Part shown: positions 44,753 to 51,780 of the stretch, one piece after another
Layout of the letters: every line of letters begins with the position of its first letter
How positions within the stretch are numbered: position 1 is the first letter of the stretch
Source of the DNA: Bacteroidales bacterium
Lineage (GTDB): Bacteria > Bacteroidota > Bacteroidia > Bacteroidales > WCHB1-69
Assembly: GCA_028684405.1 (NCBI GenBank)
Contig: JAQUGA010000003.1
Coordinates: 1 to 51,780, forward strand
Length of the DNA: 51,780 nucleotides
Reading direction: 5' to 3'
Translations under genes and position numbers: made by a program
The notes under the pieces: generated by a model
Databases searched by the model: none
Seen by the model: the letters and a program-made list of their open reading frames with translations, nothing else
Told to the model about the DNA's origin: nothing

Positions 44753-47557
44753 CTATTTCATTTTCTCTTTTAAATGTCTTGCTGTGTGCGAATCCGATTT
44801 TTTGACTAAATCCTCGGGGGTTCCTTCAAAAACAATTTTCCCGCCTTCGTCGCCACCTTCGGGACCGAGGTCAATAATCCAGTCGGCACATTTTATCACT
44901 TCCTGATTGTGTTCAATAATAACAATGGTGTGTCCTTTTTCTGTTAAGAGTTCAAAAGCATGATTGAGTCGCGAAATATCGTGAACATGTAGTCCGGTAG
45001 TGGGTTCATCTAGGATAAAAAGGGTGGTTTCTGCATTGCTGCCTTTTACCAAAAAGGAAGCTAATTTCAAGCGTTGTGCTTCGCCGCCCGAAAGCGTACT
45101 TGAGGATTGACCCAGTTTTAAATATCCCAATCCAACACTTTGCAAGGGCAAAAGTTTTTCAACAATTTTATTAGCATTGTTATTCTTATCCTCTGAAAAG
45201 AATTCAATCGCTTGATTAATAGTCATGTCCAGTATGTCGTAGATGGAAATGCCGTTGTATTTAATGTCCAAAACGTCATCTTTGTAACGCTTTCCTTTAC
45301 AACTGTCGCAAATCAATTCCACGTCCGACATAAATTGCATTTCAATGCGAACAATTCCTTCACCCTCGCATTCGTCACAGCGACCACCAGCGACGTTGAA
45401 TGAAAAATATCCAGGTTTGTAGCCTCTGGTTTTTGCACTTGGAATTTCGGAAAATAACGTTCTAATATCATCAAATGCTTTAATGAAAGTTGCTGGATTC
45501 GATCGAGAAGAACGTCCTATTGGATTCTGGTCGACCATCTCAATGTTTTTAATAAGATTGATGTCTCCCTTTAAATCGGTGTGTTTGCCCGCTTTTTCTG
45601 GAAAACCACCCTTTAGCCGTTTCAGGCCAATAAAAAGGGTCTTTTTAATTAATGTTGTTTTTCCCGAACCACTTACACCCGTAACAACTGTAATGGCGTT
45701 TAGTGGGATTTTTACGCTCACATTTTTTAAATTATTTTCACGGGCTCCAATAATTTCAATGTAGTCTTTCCATTTTCGTCGAGAAGAGGGAATCGGAATT
45801 TCTTTTCTTCCGGTGTGATATAGAGCTGTGTGCGTATTTGATTTTTTTAATTCCTCATACGAACCTGTAAAAACAACTTCGCCACCCAATCTTCCTGCAT
45901 CGGGTCCAATGTCAATAATAAAATCAGCTGCTTTAATGATGTCTTCGTCGTGTTCTACTACAATTACGGTATTGCCAACATCACGAAGTCGTTTCAGTAT
46001 GTAAATGAGCTTCTGGGTGTCTCTGGGATGCAAGCCAACACTCGGCTCGTCCAAAATGTACATAGAGCCCACCAAACTACTTCCGATGGCTGCAGCGATG
46101 TTTAAGCGTTGTGTTTCTCCGCCCGACAAGGTGTTTGATAATCGATTTAAACTCAGATAACTTAAACCAATATCGTTGATGAGCTGCAAACGCTTTTTTA
46201 TTTCGGTTAATAAACGTTCCGAAATTTCAATGTCGTATGTGTCTTCAAAACTAAGATGGGTGAAAAACTGCAAACAATCTTTAACCGACATTAAAACGAT
46301 GTCGGCAATTGATTTATTCGCAATTTTGACATATTGTGCATCCAATCGGAGGCGACTTCCACGACAATCGGGACAAGCGGTTTTACCCCTAAATCTGGAA
46401 ATAAAAACCCTGTTTTGAATCTTGTAATTATGTTTTTCTAAACTTTCAAAAAAAGCATTAATTCCAAAAAAATATTCATTTCCCGTCCACAAAAGTTTAT
46501 ACTCATCTTCGGATAAGTCTTCGATGGCACGATGCAATGGAAAATCGAAGTGATATGCGTTTTTTATAAGTCTGTCTTTCCACTCTTTTGTGCTATCAAA
46601 TTTCCAGCAGGCAATGGCATCTTCAAAAACCGATTTTGTACGATCGGGAAAAACCAAGTCATCGTCAATTCCGATGGTGCTGCCAAAACCTTCACATGTT
46701 TTGCATGCTCCGTATGGATTGTTAAAGCTGAATAGGTTAACATTCGGCTCCTCAAATACAATTCCATCCAACTCAAAATGATTATTGAATTCTGTAATGT
46801 TTTCGGTCAACTCTTCTTTGCTCAAAACATAACAAGAACCTCTACCTTCATAAAACGCAGTTTCAACGGAATCGGCAATACGACTCTTTTCATCCTTAAA
46901 ATTGCTTCTTTTAATTCGGTCGATAAGTAATTTGGCTTCTTTTTTTGTGGATTTCAAAGTGTCTATATAATCTTCTATCCGAACTATTTCATTTTTGAAA
47001 TAAAGCCGACTGTATCCAGTTTGAATTAACATTTGAAGTTCTTCTTTGAGGGAACGACCTTGTTTGGGAATAATATTGGTTAGAATGTATATCTGACTCT
47101 CAGTATTTTGGCTTTCGATGTGATTTAAAACATCTTCAACAATTTGTCTTTTAACGATTTTTCCCGAAATTGGGGAGTACGTTTTTCCGACTCGTGCAAA
47201 TAACAATTTTAGATATTCATAAATTTCGGATGAAGTTCCAACGGTAGATCTCGGATTTCGCGTATTGGTCTTTTGTGCTATGGCAATGGCGGGCGGAATG
47301 CCTGCAATGAGGTCTACCTCAGGCTTGCTGATGCGATCTAGGAACTGACGGGCGTAGGAGCTTAAACTCTCTACATAGCGACGTTGTCCTTCCGCATAAA
47401 GCGTGTCAAAAGCCAGCGAAGATTTTCCAGAACCCGATAATCCAGTAATGACTACAAATTTATTGCGAGGAATGTCTAAATCAATATTTTTAAGGTTGTT
47501 TACACGTGCTCCTTTTATTTGAATGTAATTTTTTTTTTCTAAACTTTTGTCGCTCAT
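44753..47557 (-). CDS. uvrA: Excinuclease ABC subunit A
   Basis: This 934-residue ATPase finds bulky DNA lesions and loads UvrB in nucleotide excision repair. Both ABC modules are complete: Walker A GLSGSGKSSLAFD in the first and GVSGSGKTTLIKK in the second, with signature sequences NTLSGGETQRLNIA and STLSGGEAQRLKLA and Walker B YILDEPSVGLH and FILDEPTTGLH. Zinc fingers are seen as CKTCEGFG with CPDCRGSRL, and CDECEGEG with CDSCKGKRY. The RRYVESLSSYARQFL segment of the UvrB-binding region is present. Length is normal. The gene is divergent from an ECF sigma gene, and the two promoters interlock. Duplicate uvrA genes occur in Bacteroidota; this one looks like a canonical copy. Confidence 0.97.
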   Translation of the reverse strand: MSDKSLEKKNYIQIKGARVNNLKNIDLDIPRNKFVVITGLSGSGKSSLAFDTLYAEGQRRYVESLSSYARQFLDRISKPEVDLIAGIPPAIAIAQKTNTRNPRSTVGTSSEIYEYLKLLFARVGKTYSPISGKIVKRQIVEDVLNHIESQNTESQIYILTNIIPKQGRSLKEELQMLIQTGYSRLYFKNEIVRIEDYIDTLKSTKKEAKLLIDRIKRSNFKDEKSRIADSVETAFYEGRGSCYVLSKEELTENITEFNNHFELDGIVFEEPNVNLFSFNNPYGACKTCEGFGSTIGIDDDLVFPDRTKSVFEDAIACWKFDSTKEWKDRLIKNAYHFDFPLHRAIEDLSEDEYKLLWTGNEYFFGINAFFESLEKHNYKIQNRVFISRFRGKTACPDCRGSRLRLDAQYVKIANKSIADIVLMSVKDCLQFFTHLSFEDTYDIEISERLLTEIKKRLQLINDIGLSYLSLNRLSNTLSGGETQRLNIAAAIGSSLVGSMYILDEPSVGLHPRDTQKLIYILKRLRDVGNTVIVVEHDEDIIKAADFIIDIGPDAGRLGGEVVFTGSYEELKKSNTHTALYHTGRKEIPIPSSRRKWKDYIEIIGARENNLKNVSVKIPLNAITVVTGVSGSGKTTLIKKTLFIGLKRLKGGFPEKAGKHTDLKGDINLIKNIEMVDQNPIGRSSRSNPATFIKAFDDIRTLFSEIPSAKTRGYKPGYFSFNVAGGRCDECEGEGIVRIEMQFMSDVELICDSCKGKRYKDDVLDIKYNGISIYDILDMTINQAIEFFSEDKNNNANKIVEKLLPLQSVGLGYLKLGQSSSTLSGGEAQRLKLASFLVKGSNAETTLFILDEPTTGLHVHDISRLNHAFELLTEKGHTIVIIEHNQEVIKCADWIIDLGPEGGDEGGKIVFEGTPEDLVKKSDSHTARHLKEKMK

Positions 47558-47595
47558 AATCAGTTAAATAGCTTGTGTTTGCTTATATTAGACTG

Positions 47596-47622
47596 CAAAA
47601 ATACACAAATAATACTTGACAA
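47596..47622 (-). promoter_or_regulatory. uvrA promoter (TTG-N16-TATTTTTG)
   Basis: On the minus strand TTG is at 47622-47620 and TATTTTTG at 47603-47596, 16 bases apart. The start codon lies at 47557. Its TTG shares the heptamer TTGACAA (47616-47622) with the divergent sigma promoter. Confidence 0.55.
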
Positions 47623-47646
47623 ATCTAAAATAATGTTGTAATATTG
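47616..47646 (+). promoter_or_regulatory. Promoter of the ECF sigma gene (TTG-N20-TAATATTG)
   Basis: TTG at 47616-47618 and TAATATTG at 47639-47646 (one mismatch to TAnnTTTG) are 20 bases apart. A leader of about 75 bases precedes the ATG at 47728. Confidence 0.5.
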
Positions 47647-47727
47647 CATTATCAATCATTAAACACGGAGGATTATCGATTAAATTTTTACTCTTTTCAA
47701 CATAACAAACAAAGGAAGGAGTCTGTC

Positions 47728-48312
47728 ATGAAAACTCATGAAAAAATTGATAATCTATTAATCAGAGAATTTATTGAAGGTAATAATGCTTCATTTGAAG
47801 TATTGGTTCATCGCCATAGCAAAAAGGTTTTTAGCTATATAATGATGATTGTAAACAATCGTGATATTGCTGAAGATATCCATCAGGATACTTTTTTGAA
47901 AGTAATCCACACGATTAAAGCTGGAAAATATAACGAAGAAGGTAAGTTTATTCAATGGGTAATGCGAATTGCTCATAATTTAAGCATCGATCATTTCCGA
48001 AGAAATAGTAGGATGCCGATGATGGAAAATAATGACACTTTTGATATCTTTGATGTTCTTTATGGTCAAGAATTATCTGTAGAAGATAGAATGGTGCGTG
48101 ATCAAATTCATTCAGATGTTAAAAATCTATTAGATTATCTGCCAGAAGAGCAAAGAGAAGTGTTGTATATGAGGCATTATCAGGATATGAGTTTCAAGGA
48201 TATTGCCGAACAAACCGATGTAAGCATAAATACTGCATTGGGTAGAATGAGATATGCTTTAATTAATTTGAGAAAATTAATTAACGAAAAACAAATAGTG
48301 CTAAGTTATTGA
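47728..48312 (+). CDS. ECF-type RNA polymerase sigma factor (sigma-70 family)
   Basis: This is a 194-residue protein starting at ATG 47728 behind AAAGGAAGGAG, one of the few clear Shine-Dalgarno sequences here. An in-frame TTG upstream would add 28 residues of non-conserved sequence and lies inside the -7 box. Region 2 is seen at about 10-90 (FEVLVHRHSKKVFSYI, DIAEDIHQDTFLKVI, FIQWVMRIAHNLSIDHFRR) and region 4 at about 133-185 (YLPEEQREVLYMRHYQDMSF, KDIAEQTDVSINTALGRMRY). No anti-sigma gene is adjacent, unlike most ECF systems. Bacteroidota members of this type without an anti-sigma include essential growth-related factors, so a constitutive role is possible (inference). A terminator follows the stop. 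Confidence 0.93.
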   Translation: MKTHEKIDNLLIREFIEGNNASFEVLVHRHSKKVFSYIMMIVNNRDIAEDIHQDTFLKVIHTIKAGKYNEEGKFIQWVMRIAHNLSIDHFRRNSRMPMMENNDTFDIFDVLYGQELSVEDRMVRDQIHSDVKNLLDYLPEEQREVLYMRHYQDMSFKDIAEQTDVSINTALGRMRYALINLRKLINEKQIVLSY

Positions 48313-48330
48313 TAGTTAATGGTTTTTGTG

Positions 48331-48372
48331 TCCGTAGAAAGGGCTTGTTATTCTTTCTGCGGATTTTTTTTT
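48331..48372 (+). terminator. Intrinsic terminator of the ECF sigma gene
   Basis: TCCGTAGAAAG (48331-48341) pairs with CTTTCTGCGGA (48353-48363) with one G:U pair, followed by nine T. Confidence 0.9.
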
Positions 48373-48409
48373 GTTTGTGCAATATTGAGAAAAACTTTTC
48401 GTTTAATAA

Positions 48410-48613
48410 ATGATAAATGAAAACCAAATAAATTCTATATTGCCTATGATTCAAAAATTAACTTTTTCACCCAGAAAACCACAAATCGTTCCTTTAAAAC
48501 TTAGCAAAATGGAAGTCTCAAAAATCAGATTGAAAATAATATTGGGATATGCTTCCGCCTTAAGTGTCAAAAAATCCAAGATGATTGGAAGTTTTGATGT
48601 GATTGTGAACTAA
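48410..48613 (+). CDS. Possible small protein, 67 residues, unknown
   Basis: ATG 48410 opens a 67-residue frame between the sigma terminator and another terminator, in the same orientation as the sigma gene. The product is basic and mildly hydrophobic (SILPMIQKLTFSPRKPQIVP, KIILGYASALSVKKSKM), with no signal peptide or recognised motif. A terminator at 48647 placed directly behind its stop supports a real transcript. I have no homologue in mind, and the frame could be accidental. Confidence 0.4.
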   Translation: MINENQINSILPMIQKLTFSPRKPQIVPLKLSKMEVSKIRLKIILGYASALSVKKSKMIGSFDVIVN

Positions 48614-48626
48614 TTTGTGTTTGAAA

Positions 48627-48696
48627 AAAAAACAATTTTTTTTGTGCTGATAGCATACTGAAGAAATTGTTTTTTATTATTATGCTATCAGTTTTT
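48627..48696. terminator. Terminator with interlocking inverted repeats
   Basis: CTGATAGCATA (48647-48657) pairs perfectly with TATGCTATCAG (48681-48691), then TTTTT. A second inverted repeat, AAAAAACAATTT (48627-48638) with AAATTGTTTTTT (48664-48675), is interleaved with it in the order A-B-A'-B'. The A pairs are AT-only apart from one G:C. The hairpin with the T-run is the likely terminator, serving the small ORF and perhaps the convergent Nudix gene. Confidence 0.75.
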
Positions 48697-49342
48697 AAAA
48701 TATTGCTTTAATGTTTTTCAACCTGTTTTTAAAATCGAAGAGCATTATAGCAGTGGCACCCCAAATTATTTGATTTTGAATTTTGTACGCATATACTTCA
48801 ACAGGAGTGTTGTTTAAAATTACCTCTGTTTGAATTTCTGAATCGGGCGATAATAACTCTGAAATAGGATAGTGATAGCATTCTTCAACTTCAGTTTTAT
48901 CTGGCTTATCTATTGGGGCATGATCTAGAAATACGACATAGGGAAAAACAATATAATTACTTATAGGTATTAATATGGGGTCTAGCTGTCCGATAATTTC
49001 TTTGGGTTTAATCAAAATGCCTAATTCTTCATATGTTTCACGAATAGCTGTTTGGACAGTGGTAATATCCGATTTATCCTTTTTTCCACCAGGAAGTGCA
49101 TATTGATTACTATGGTATCCACTATAAGTAGCTCTTTTTATAAATAATGAATGAGTTTCCTGCCCTTTATTGTATAGTATTAGTGCAACTGAACTTAATC
49201 GAAAAGGTCTATTATGTGTAGAAAAAGAATTATTATTAGCAATTTTTCTGAATTTTTCTGAATTTATTTTATTATTGTGATTTTCATTCTTTGAATGTAT
49301 TAGGCACGTTTTCAGTAGATTATGTTCGTTTTTGAGGTTCAT
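48695..49342 (-). CDS. Nudix hydrolase, CoA-pyrophosphatase-like
   Basis: This is a 215-residue protein. After a polar Asn/Lys-rich N-terminal region (about 1-45), the fold begins at SVALILYNKGQETHSLFIKR. The Nudix helix is seen as LPGGKKDKSD...IRETYEELGI, with REXXEE intact for metal binding. The spacing between GG and RE and the Asp in place of the first Glu follow the CoA pyrophosphatase (NudL) subgroup rather than the standard Nudix box. These enzymes cleave CoA or acyl-CoA to phosphopantetheine and ADP. The substrate is inferred from this pattern only. It is monocistronic and convergent with the small ORF. Confidence 0.85.
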   Translation of the reverse strand: MNLKNEHNLLKTCLIHSKNENHNNKINSEKFRKIANNNSFSTHNRPFRLSSVALILYNKGQETHSLFIKRATYSGYHSNQYALPGGKKDKSDITTVQTAIRETYEELGILIKPKEIIGQLDPILIPISNYIVFPYVVFLDHAPIDKPDKTEVEECYHYPISELLSPDSEIQTEVILNNTPVEVYAYKIQNQIIWGATAIMLFDFKNRLKNIKAIF

Positions 49343-49389
49343 GGGGTTTGTTTATTAGATGTATTTTAAAAAAAAACAATTATTTTCAT

Positions 49390-49418
49390 TGTTAGTTCAA
49401 TTATTATTATGATATTTG
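49390..49418 (+). promoter_or_regulatory. Promoter of the lipoprotein gene (TTG-N18-GATATTTG)
   Basis: TTG at 49390-49392 and GATATTTG at 49411-49418 (one mismatch at the first T) are 18 bases apart, 44 bases upstream of the ATG at 49462. Confidence 0.5.
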
Positions 49419-49461
49419 CAGTGGAAAATAATTAAACTATTATCAATTTAAAACAAAAAAC

Positions 49462-49926
49462 ATGAAAAAAGTATTAAGTTTAGTTTTGGTTTTCGCAGCA
49501 GTTGTATCTTTCAGCTCTTGTAAAAAAAGTGGTCCTGAGGCAGTAGCAGAAGCTTATTTGACAAACATTGCGAAAATGGATTTTGAAAAAGCAAAAGAAT
49601 TTGTAACTGAAGATTCTAAAGCAACTATCGATTTCTTAGCTCAAATGGCTGGAATGGCTGGCGAAGAAGCTAAAAAACAAGCTACTGAAGCAAAAGTTGA
49701 GATCAAAGACATGAAATGTGAAGTGACTGAAGACAAAGCAGTATGTAACTGTACGGTTGTTACTGGTGAAAAATCAGAAGCTGAAACTCTTAACCTAGTT
49801 AAAGAAGGTGACAAATGGTTAGTTGTTCAAACAAAAGAAACACCTGACATGGGTGAAATGGATGAAGAATTAGAAGAACAACCAGTTGATGGTGAAGTAG
49901 TTGCTGAAGAAGTAGTTGCTGAATAA
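49462..49926 (+). CDS. DUF4878-like lipoprotein
   Basis: This is a 154-residue protein with a lipoprotein signal: MKKVLSLVLVFAAVVSFSSC, with Cys20 as the lipidation site. The mature part fits the small NTF2-like DUF4878 family: GPEAVAEAYLTNIAKMDFEK, KAKEFVTEDSKATIDFLAQM, and a C-terminal strand GDKWLVVQTKE. The tail is highly acidic and ends in a repeated VVAEEVVAE. Codon use is smoother and more Ala/Glu-rich than in neighbouring genes, which hints at high expression (inference). It probably sits at the inner or outer membrane facing the periplasm. The YiiX-like gene follows 14 bases downstream, so the two are likely co-transcribed. The family's function is not known. Confidence 0.85.
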   Translation: MKKVLSLVLVFAAVVSFSSCKKSGPEAVAEAYLTNIAKMDFEKAKEFVTEDSKATIDFLAQMAGMAGEEAKKQATEAKVEIKDMKCEVTEDKAVCNCTVVTGEKSEAETLNLVKEGDKWLVVQTKETPDMGEMDEELEEQPVDGEVVAEEVVAE

Positions 49927-49940
49927 TTTCAACAAATACA

Positions 49941-50603
49941 GTGAAGAGAAAATTCGTTAAAATTATTCTTTTTATTGTATTAGTATTGGTATTAATAATA
50001 TTGTTCCTGTTTGCTTATGAATACAAAAGCGAGCAGGAACAATTTTATAATAAATATCGCCTGTCCAAGGAAGAGATTGCTCTTTTGGAAGATGGCGATA
50101 TTGTTTTGCGACAGGGATTTGGTTTGGTGAGTGAGTCCATATCGAAAACCTTAAACGAAGAGTATAAAATTTCTCACTGTGCTATTGTCAGGAAACCTAG
50201 TCCAGATAGTATCTTTGTTATCCATTCTGTTTCTAGTTCATTATCGGATGTGGATGGGGTGCAGACTTGCGATTTAAAAAAATTTGTCCGTGAGAGTCAA
50301 AAGGGAACCATAATTGTAGTTCGTTTTCAGTCTGCGGGTGAAAAAAAGAATAAAGTAATTAGTGACAGAGCTGACTATTACCTGCAAAAGCAAGTCAAAT
50401 TTGATAATAGCTTTGATATCAGAGACAGTACAAAGTTCTTCTGTACGGAGCTGATTTGGAAAATTATTCTGGATGAGTTTAATATGGATATTTTAAATAT
50501 TGATCAACCCGACCAGATTAGTGCCAATAAGTTCGGTGTTTTTTGGAATTCCCCTCATTTTCAAGTGATTTTTAATCATCAGTTGGACAGAATAAAAGAA
50601 TAA
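49941..50603 (+). CDS. YiiX/YebB-like permuted NlpC/P60 cysteine hydrolase
   Basis: This is a 220-residue protein starting at GTG 49941 with a single N-terminal hydrophobic segment (about residues 5-26) anchoring it. The circularly permuted papain-like pattern of the YiiX family is present: LLEDGDIVLRQGFG, then SHCAIV with the conserved His and, near the C terminus, FFCTELIWKI with the likely catalytic Cys. Members are predicted amidases or peptidases acting on peptidoglycan peptides or lipids; the true substrate is unknown. It lies 14 bases after the lipoprotein gene, so the pair probably forms a small envelope unit. It is convergent with the second PAP2 gene. Confidence 0.85.
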   Translation: MKRKFVKIILFIVLVLVLIILFLFAYEYKSEQEQFYNKYRLSKEEIALLEDGDIVLRQGFGLVSESISKTLNEEYKISHCAIVRKPSPDSIFVIHSVSSSLSDVDGVQTCDLKKFVRESQKGTIIVVRFQSAGEKKNKVISDRADYYLQKQVKFDNSFDIRDSTKFFCTELIWKIILDEFNMDILNIDQPDQISANKFGVFWNSPHFQVIFNHQLDRIKE

Positions 50604-50625
50604 GTTTTTAGAAACATTTGTTTGC

Positions 50626-51180
50626 TTATCTCTTCTTGTATTTTTTCTTATAAGGCAAAAATATCGCTCCGCTAATAATTAAGCTTAGCAAGATTCCTGC
50701 TAATATGTCAAATGGAAAATGAACACCTAATGCCATGCGCGAATATGCAACCAAAATTGCCCAAATAAAAACAGGTATCACAAATTTCTTTTGGGGAAAC
50801 AAAAAACTGATTCCAAATGCCACTGCAAATGCTTCTGCGGTGTGTCCGGAGGGAAACGACATGCTTCCAGCTTGTGATAACTTGGTGATGTCTTCGTAGG
50901 TTAGAAATGGTCGCTCGCGTGAAAACAGTATTTTTAAAAAAAGTGTAGCAAAAGAACTGGTTAAAACAATGGAAAGTAAAACGAAAATCGAGTTGAGAAT
51001 CTGTTTGCTTCGCTTTTTAAAGTATATAACAATTAGGAATACAAATATACCAATCGTAACAGCGGTTGTTAAGAAGGACAAATAATAGAAAAAGGGATCG
51101 AGTGATTCTACTCGATTGGCGTGTATGTAACGCAAAAGTTTAATGTCTACTTGTGATAATTTATGGAAGAGTGTGTTCAT
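50626..51180 (-). CDS. PAP2-superfamily membrane phosphatase
   Basis: This is a 184-residue integral membrane protein with about five helices. The three catalytic motifs are complete: KILFSRERPF (K-x6-RP), SFPSGHTAEAF (PSGH) and YSRMALGVHFPFDI (SRx5HxxxD). Members dephosphorylate undecaprenyl pyrophosphate or phospholipid phosphates facing the periplasm. It lacks the signal peptide of the paralogue at 42647-43249 and has a Lys-rich C-terminal tail (YKKKYKKR). Undecaprenyl pyrophosphate phosphatase of the PgpB/BcrC type is a reasonable guess but is not demonstrated. Confidence 0.9.
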   Translation of the reverse strand: MNTLFHKLSQVDIKLLRYIHANRVESLDPFFYYLSFLTTAVTIGIFVFLIVIYFKKRSKQILNSIFVLLSIVLTSSFATLFLKILFSRERPFLTYEDITKLSQAGSMSFPSGHTAEAFAVAFGISFLFPQKKFVIPVFIWAILVAYSRMALGVHFPFDILAGILLSLIISGAIFLPYKKKYKKR

Positions 51181-51251
51181 GTTTTGCAGTCGTATATTTG
51201 AGAATTTGTTTTTTGTTTTCTGTAAATTTATCGCTGATTTTTTATTGACAA

Positions 51252-51395
51252 TTAATCTTCTTTTTGTCTTGTCTTGTAATGGATTAAAGCATTCTTAACG
51301 TAAAACTCCTTAATCATACTGAAAAACCAGTCGGTTAAAAAAAGCATGGCAAGAACCGATGCCTGTTTTCTCTGAAATGTTTTCAGTTGAGTCAT
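51252..51395 (-). CDS. Possible 47-residue small membrane-associated protein
   Basis: An ATG at 51395, 4 bases after the stop of the MscS-like gene, opens a 47-residue frame ending with TAA at 51252. The product starts MTQLKTFQRKQ, has a hydrophobic stretch ASVLAMLFLTDWFFSMI and a basic tail (YKTRQKED). The tight spacing and the basic-hydrophobic-basic layout support a real small protein translationally coupled to the channel gene, perhaps an accessory subunit (inference). No family was recognised. Confidence 0.45.
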   Translation of the reverse strand: MTQLKTFQRKQASVLAMLFLTDWFFSMIKEFYVKNALIHYKTRQKED

Positions 51396-51399
51396 ATTG

Positions 51400-51780
51400 T
51401 TATTGATTATTTTGTTGGTTTTTTATGTTTACGTCTCTTTGAGGAAATGGAATAGAGATATTGTTTTTACGAAACAATTCAAGAATCCTGATTCGAATAT
51501 CTTGTTTTACTTGTTCAATTTTAAAAATTTCTTCTGACCAAAAGTAGATTGAAAAATCAAGCGATGAAGCCCCGAAATTTTGAAAACGAGCAAAAATAGG
51601 TCGATCTTTAAGTACCTCCACTTGGTCTTGAACTGCTTCAATAAGAAGTTTCTCTACTAATTTAGCATCCGAAGAGTAATCCACACCCACGTCAATTCTA
51701 AAGCGAGAATAGACATTGTCGTATGTCCAGTTTGTTAGAGTGTTTTTAGTAAGTTCTGAATTGGGTAAAATAACATAATT
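51400..51780 (-). CDS. MscS-family mechanosensitive channel, C-terminal part, 5' truncated by the window edge
   Basis: The frame is open to base 51780 (126 residues visible plus stop), so the start lies beyond the window. The visible part begins NYVILPNSELTKNTLTNW, the end of the MscS beta domain (VxxPNS...xNxT). It continues with the alpha/beta C-terminal domain (SRFRIDVGVDYSSDAKLVEK, DFSIYFW, ILELFRKNNISIPFPQRDV), where IPFPQRDV is a family hallmark. MscS channels release solutes on osmotic downshock. The GTG at 51690 is internal and not the start. The 47-residue frame follows 4 bases later. Confidence 0.9.
   Translation of the reverse strand, partial: NYVILPNSELTKNTLTNWTYDNVYSRFRIDVGVDYSSDAKLVEKLLIEAVQDQVEVLKDRPIFARFQNFGASSLDFSIYFWSEEIFKIEQVKQDIRIRILELFRKNNISIPFPQRDVNIKNQQNNQ

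Noticed and set aside
45212..46776. Frames opposite or out of frame in uvrA
   Set aside because: UvrA motifs cover the region without a break.

Overview
The window looks like a chromosomal segment of a member of the Bacteroidota, probably Bacteroidia. The DNA is AT-rich. Most promoters that can be read carry the Bacteroidota -7 box TAnnTTTG, often with a TTG 17-23 bases upstream, and Shine-Dalgarno sequences are mostly absent. Five proteins carry type IX secretion system (T9SS) C-terminal sorting domains, four of type A and one gliding-motility-associated type B. No rRNA, tRNA, CRISPR array, transposase or phage gene was seen. Both ends cut genes: an unknown protein at the left and an MscS-like channel at the right.

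Layout. 1-5.3 kb: an unknown partial gene, a DEAD-box-type RNA helicase, a secreted DNA/RNA non-specific endonuclease and an anchored PQQ-like beta-propeller protein. Between them lie a 26-base dispersed repeat and a structured hairpin. 5.3-8.2 kb (minus): a small membrane protein, a DUF2279-like envelope protein and phosphomannomutase/phosphoglucomutase. 8.4-15.6 kb: an M16-like protein lacking the zinc motif and two large T9SS surface proteins. 15.6-17.4 kb: short intergenic repeats and an AbiEi/AbiEii-type toxin-antitoxin pair with a 13-bp inverted-repeat operator candidate. 17.7-21.9 kb: ClpB and a K+/H+ antiporter. 22-31.6 kb: a C25 (gingipain-family) peptidase, divergent from a 1539-residue multi-PAS histidine kinase that is followed at once by a receiver-histidine kinase. 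31.7-39.9 kb: three T9SS type A surface proteins in a row. The first is preceded by an (AC)15 microsatellite in its leader. 40-44.6 kb: a Trk/Ktr K+ uptake operon ending in a PAP2 phosphatase, then a nitronate-monooxygenase-like flavoprotein. 44.7-48.3 kb: UvrA divergent from an ECF sigma factor, with interleaved promoters. 48.4-51.8 kb: a small ORF, a Nudix hydrolase, a lipoprotein, a YiiX-like hydrolase, a second PAP2 protein, a 47-residue small protein and the MscS fragment.

How the genes may work together. Most of the window is ordinary housekeeping (ClpB, UvrA, helicase, K+ homeostasis, sugar phosphate mutase) mixed with cell-surface cargo. The accessory parts that stand out are the signalling-plus-surface block at 22-40 kb, with a possible repeat-tunable leader, and the abortive-infection pair with its own operator. 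I found no clearly new multi-gene system. The (AC)15 leader is the best candidate for undescribed regulation.
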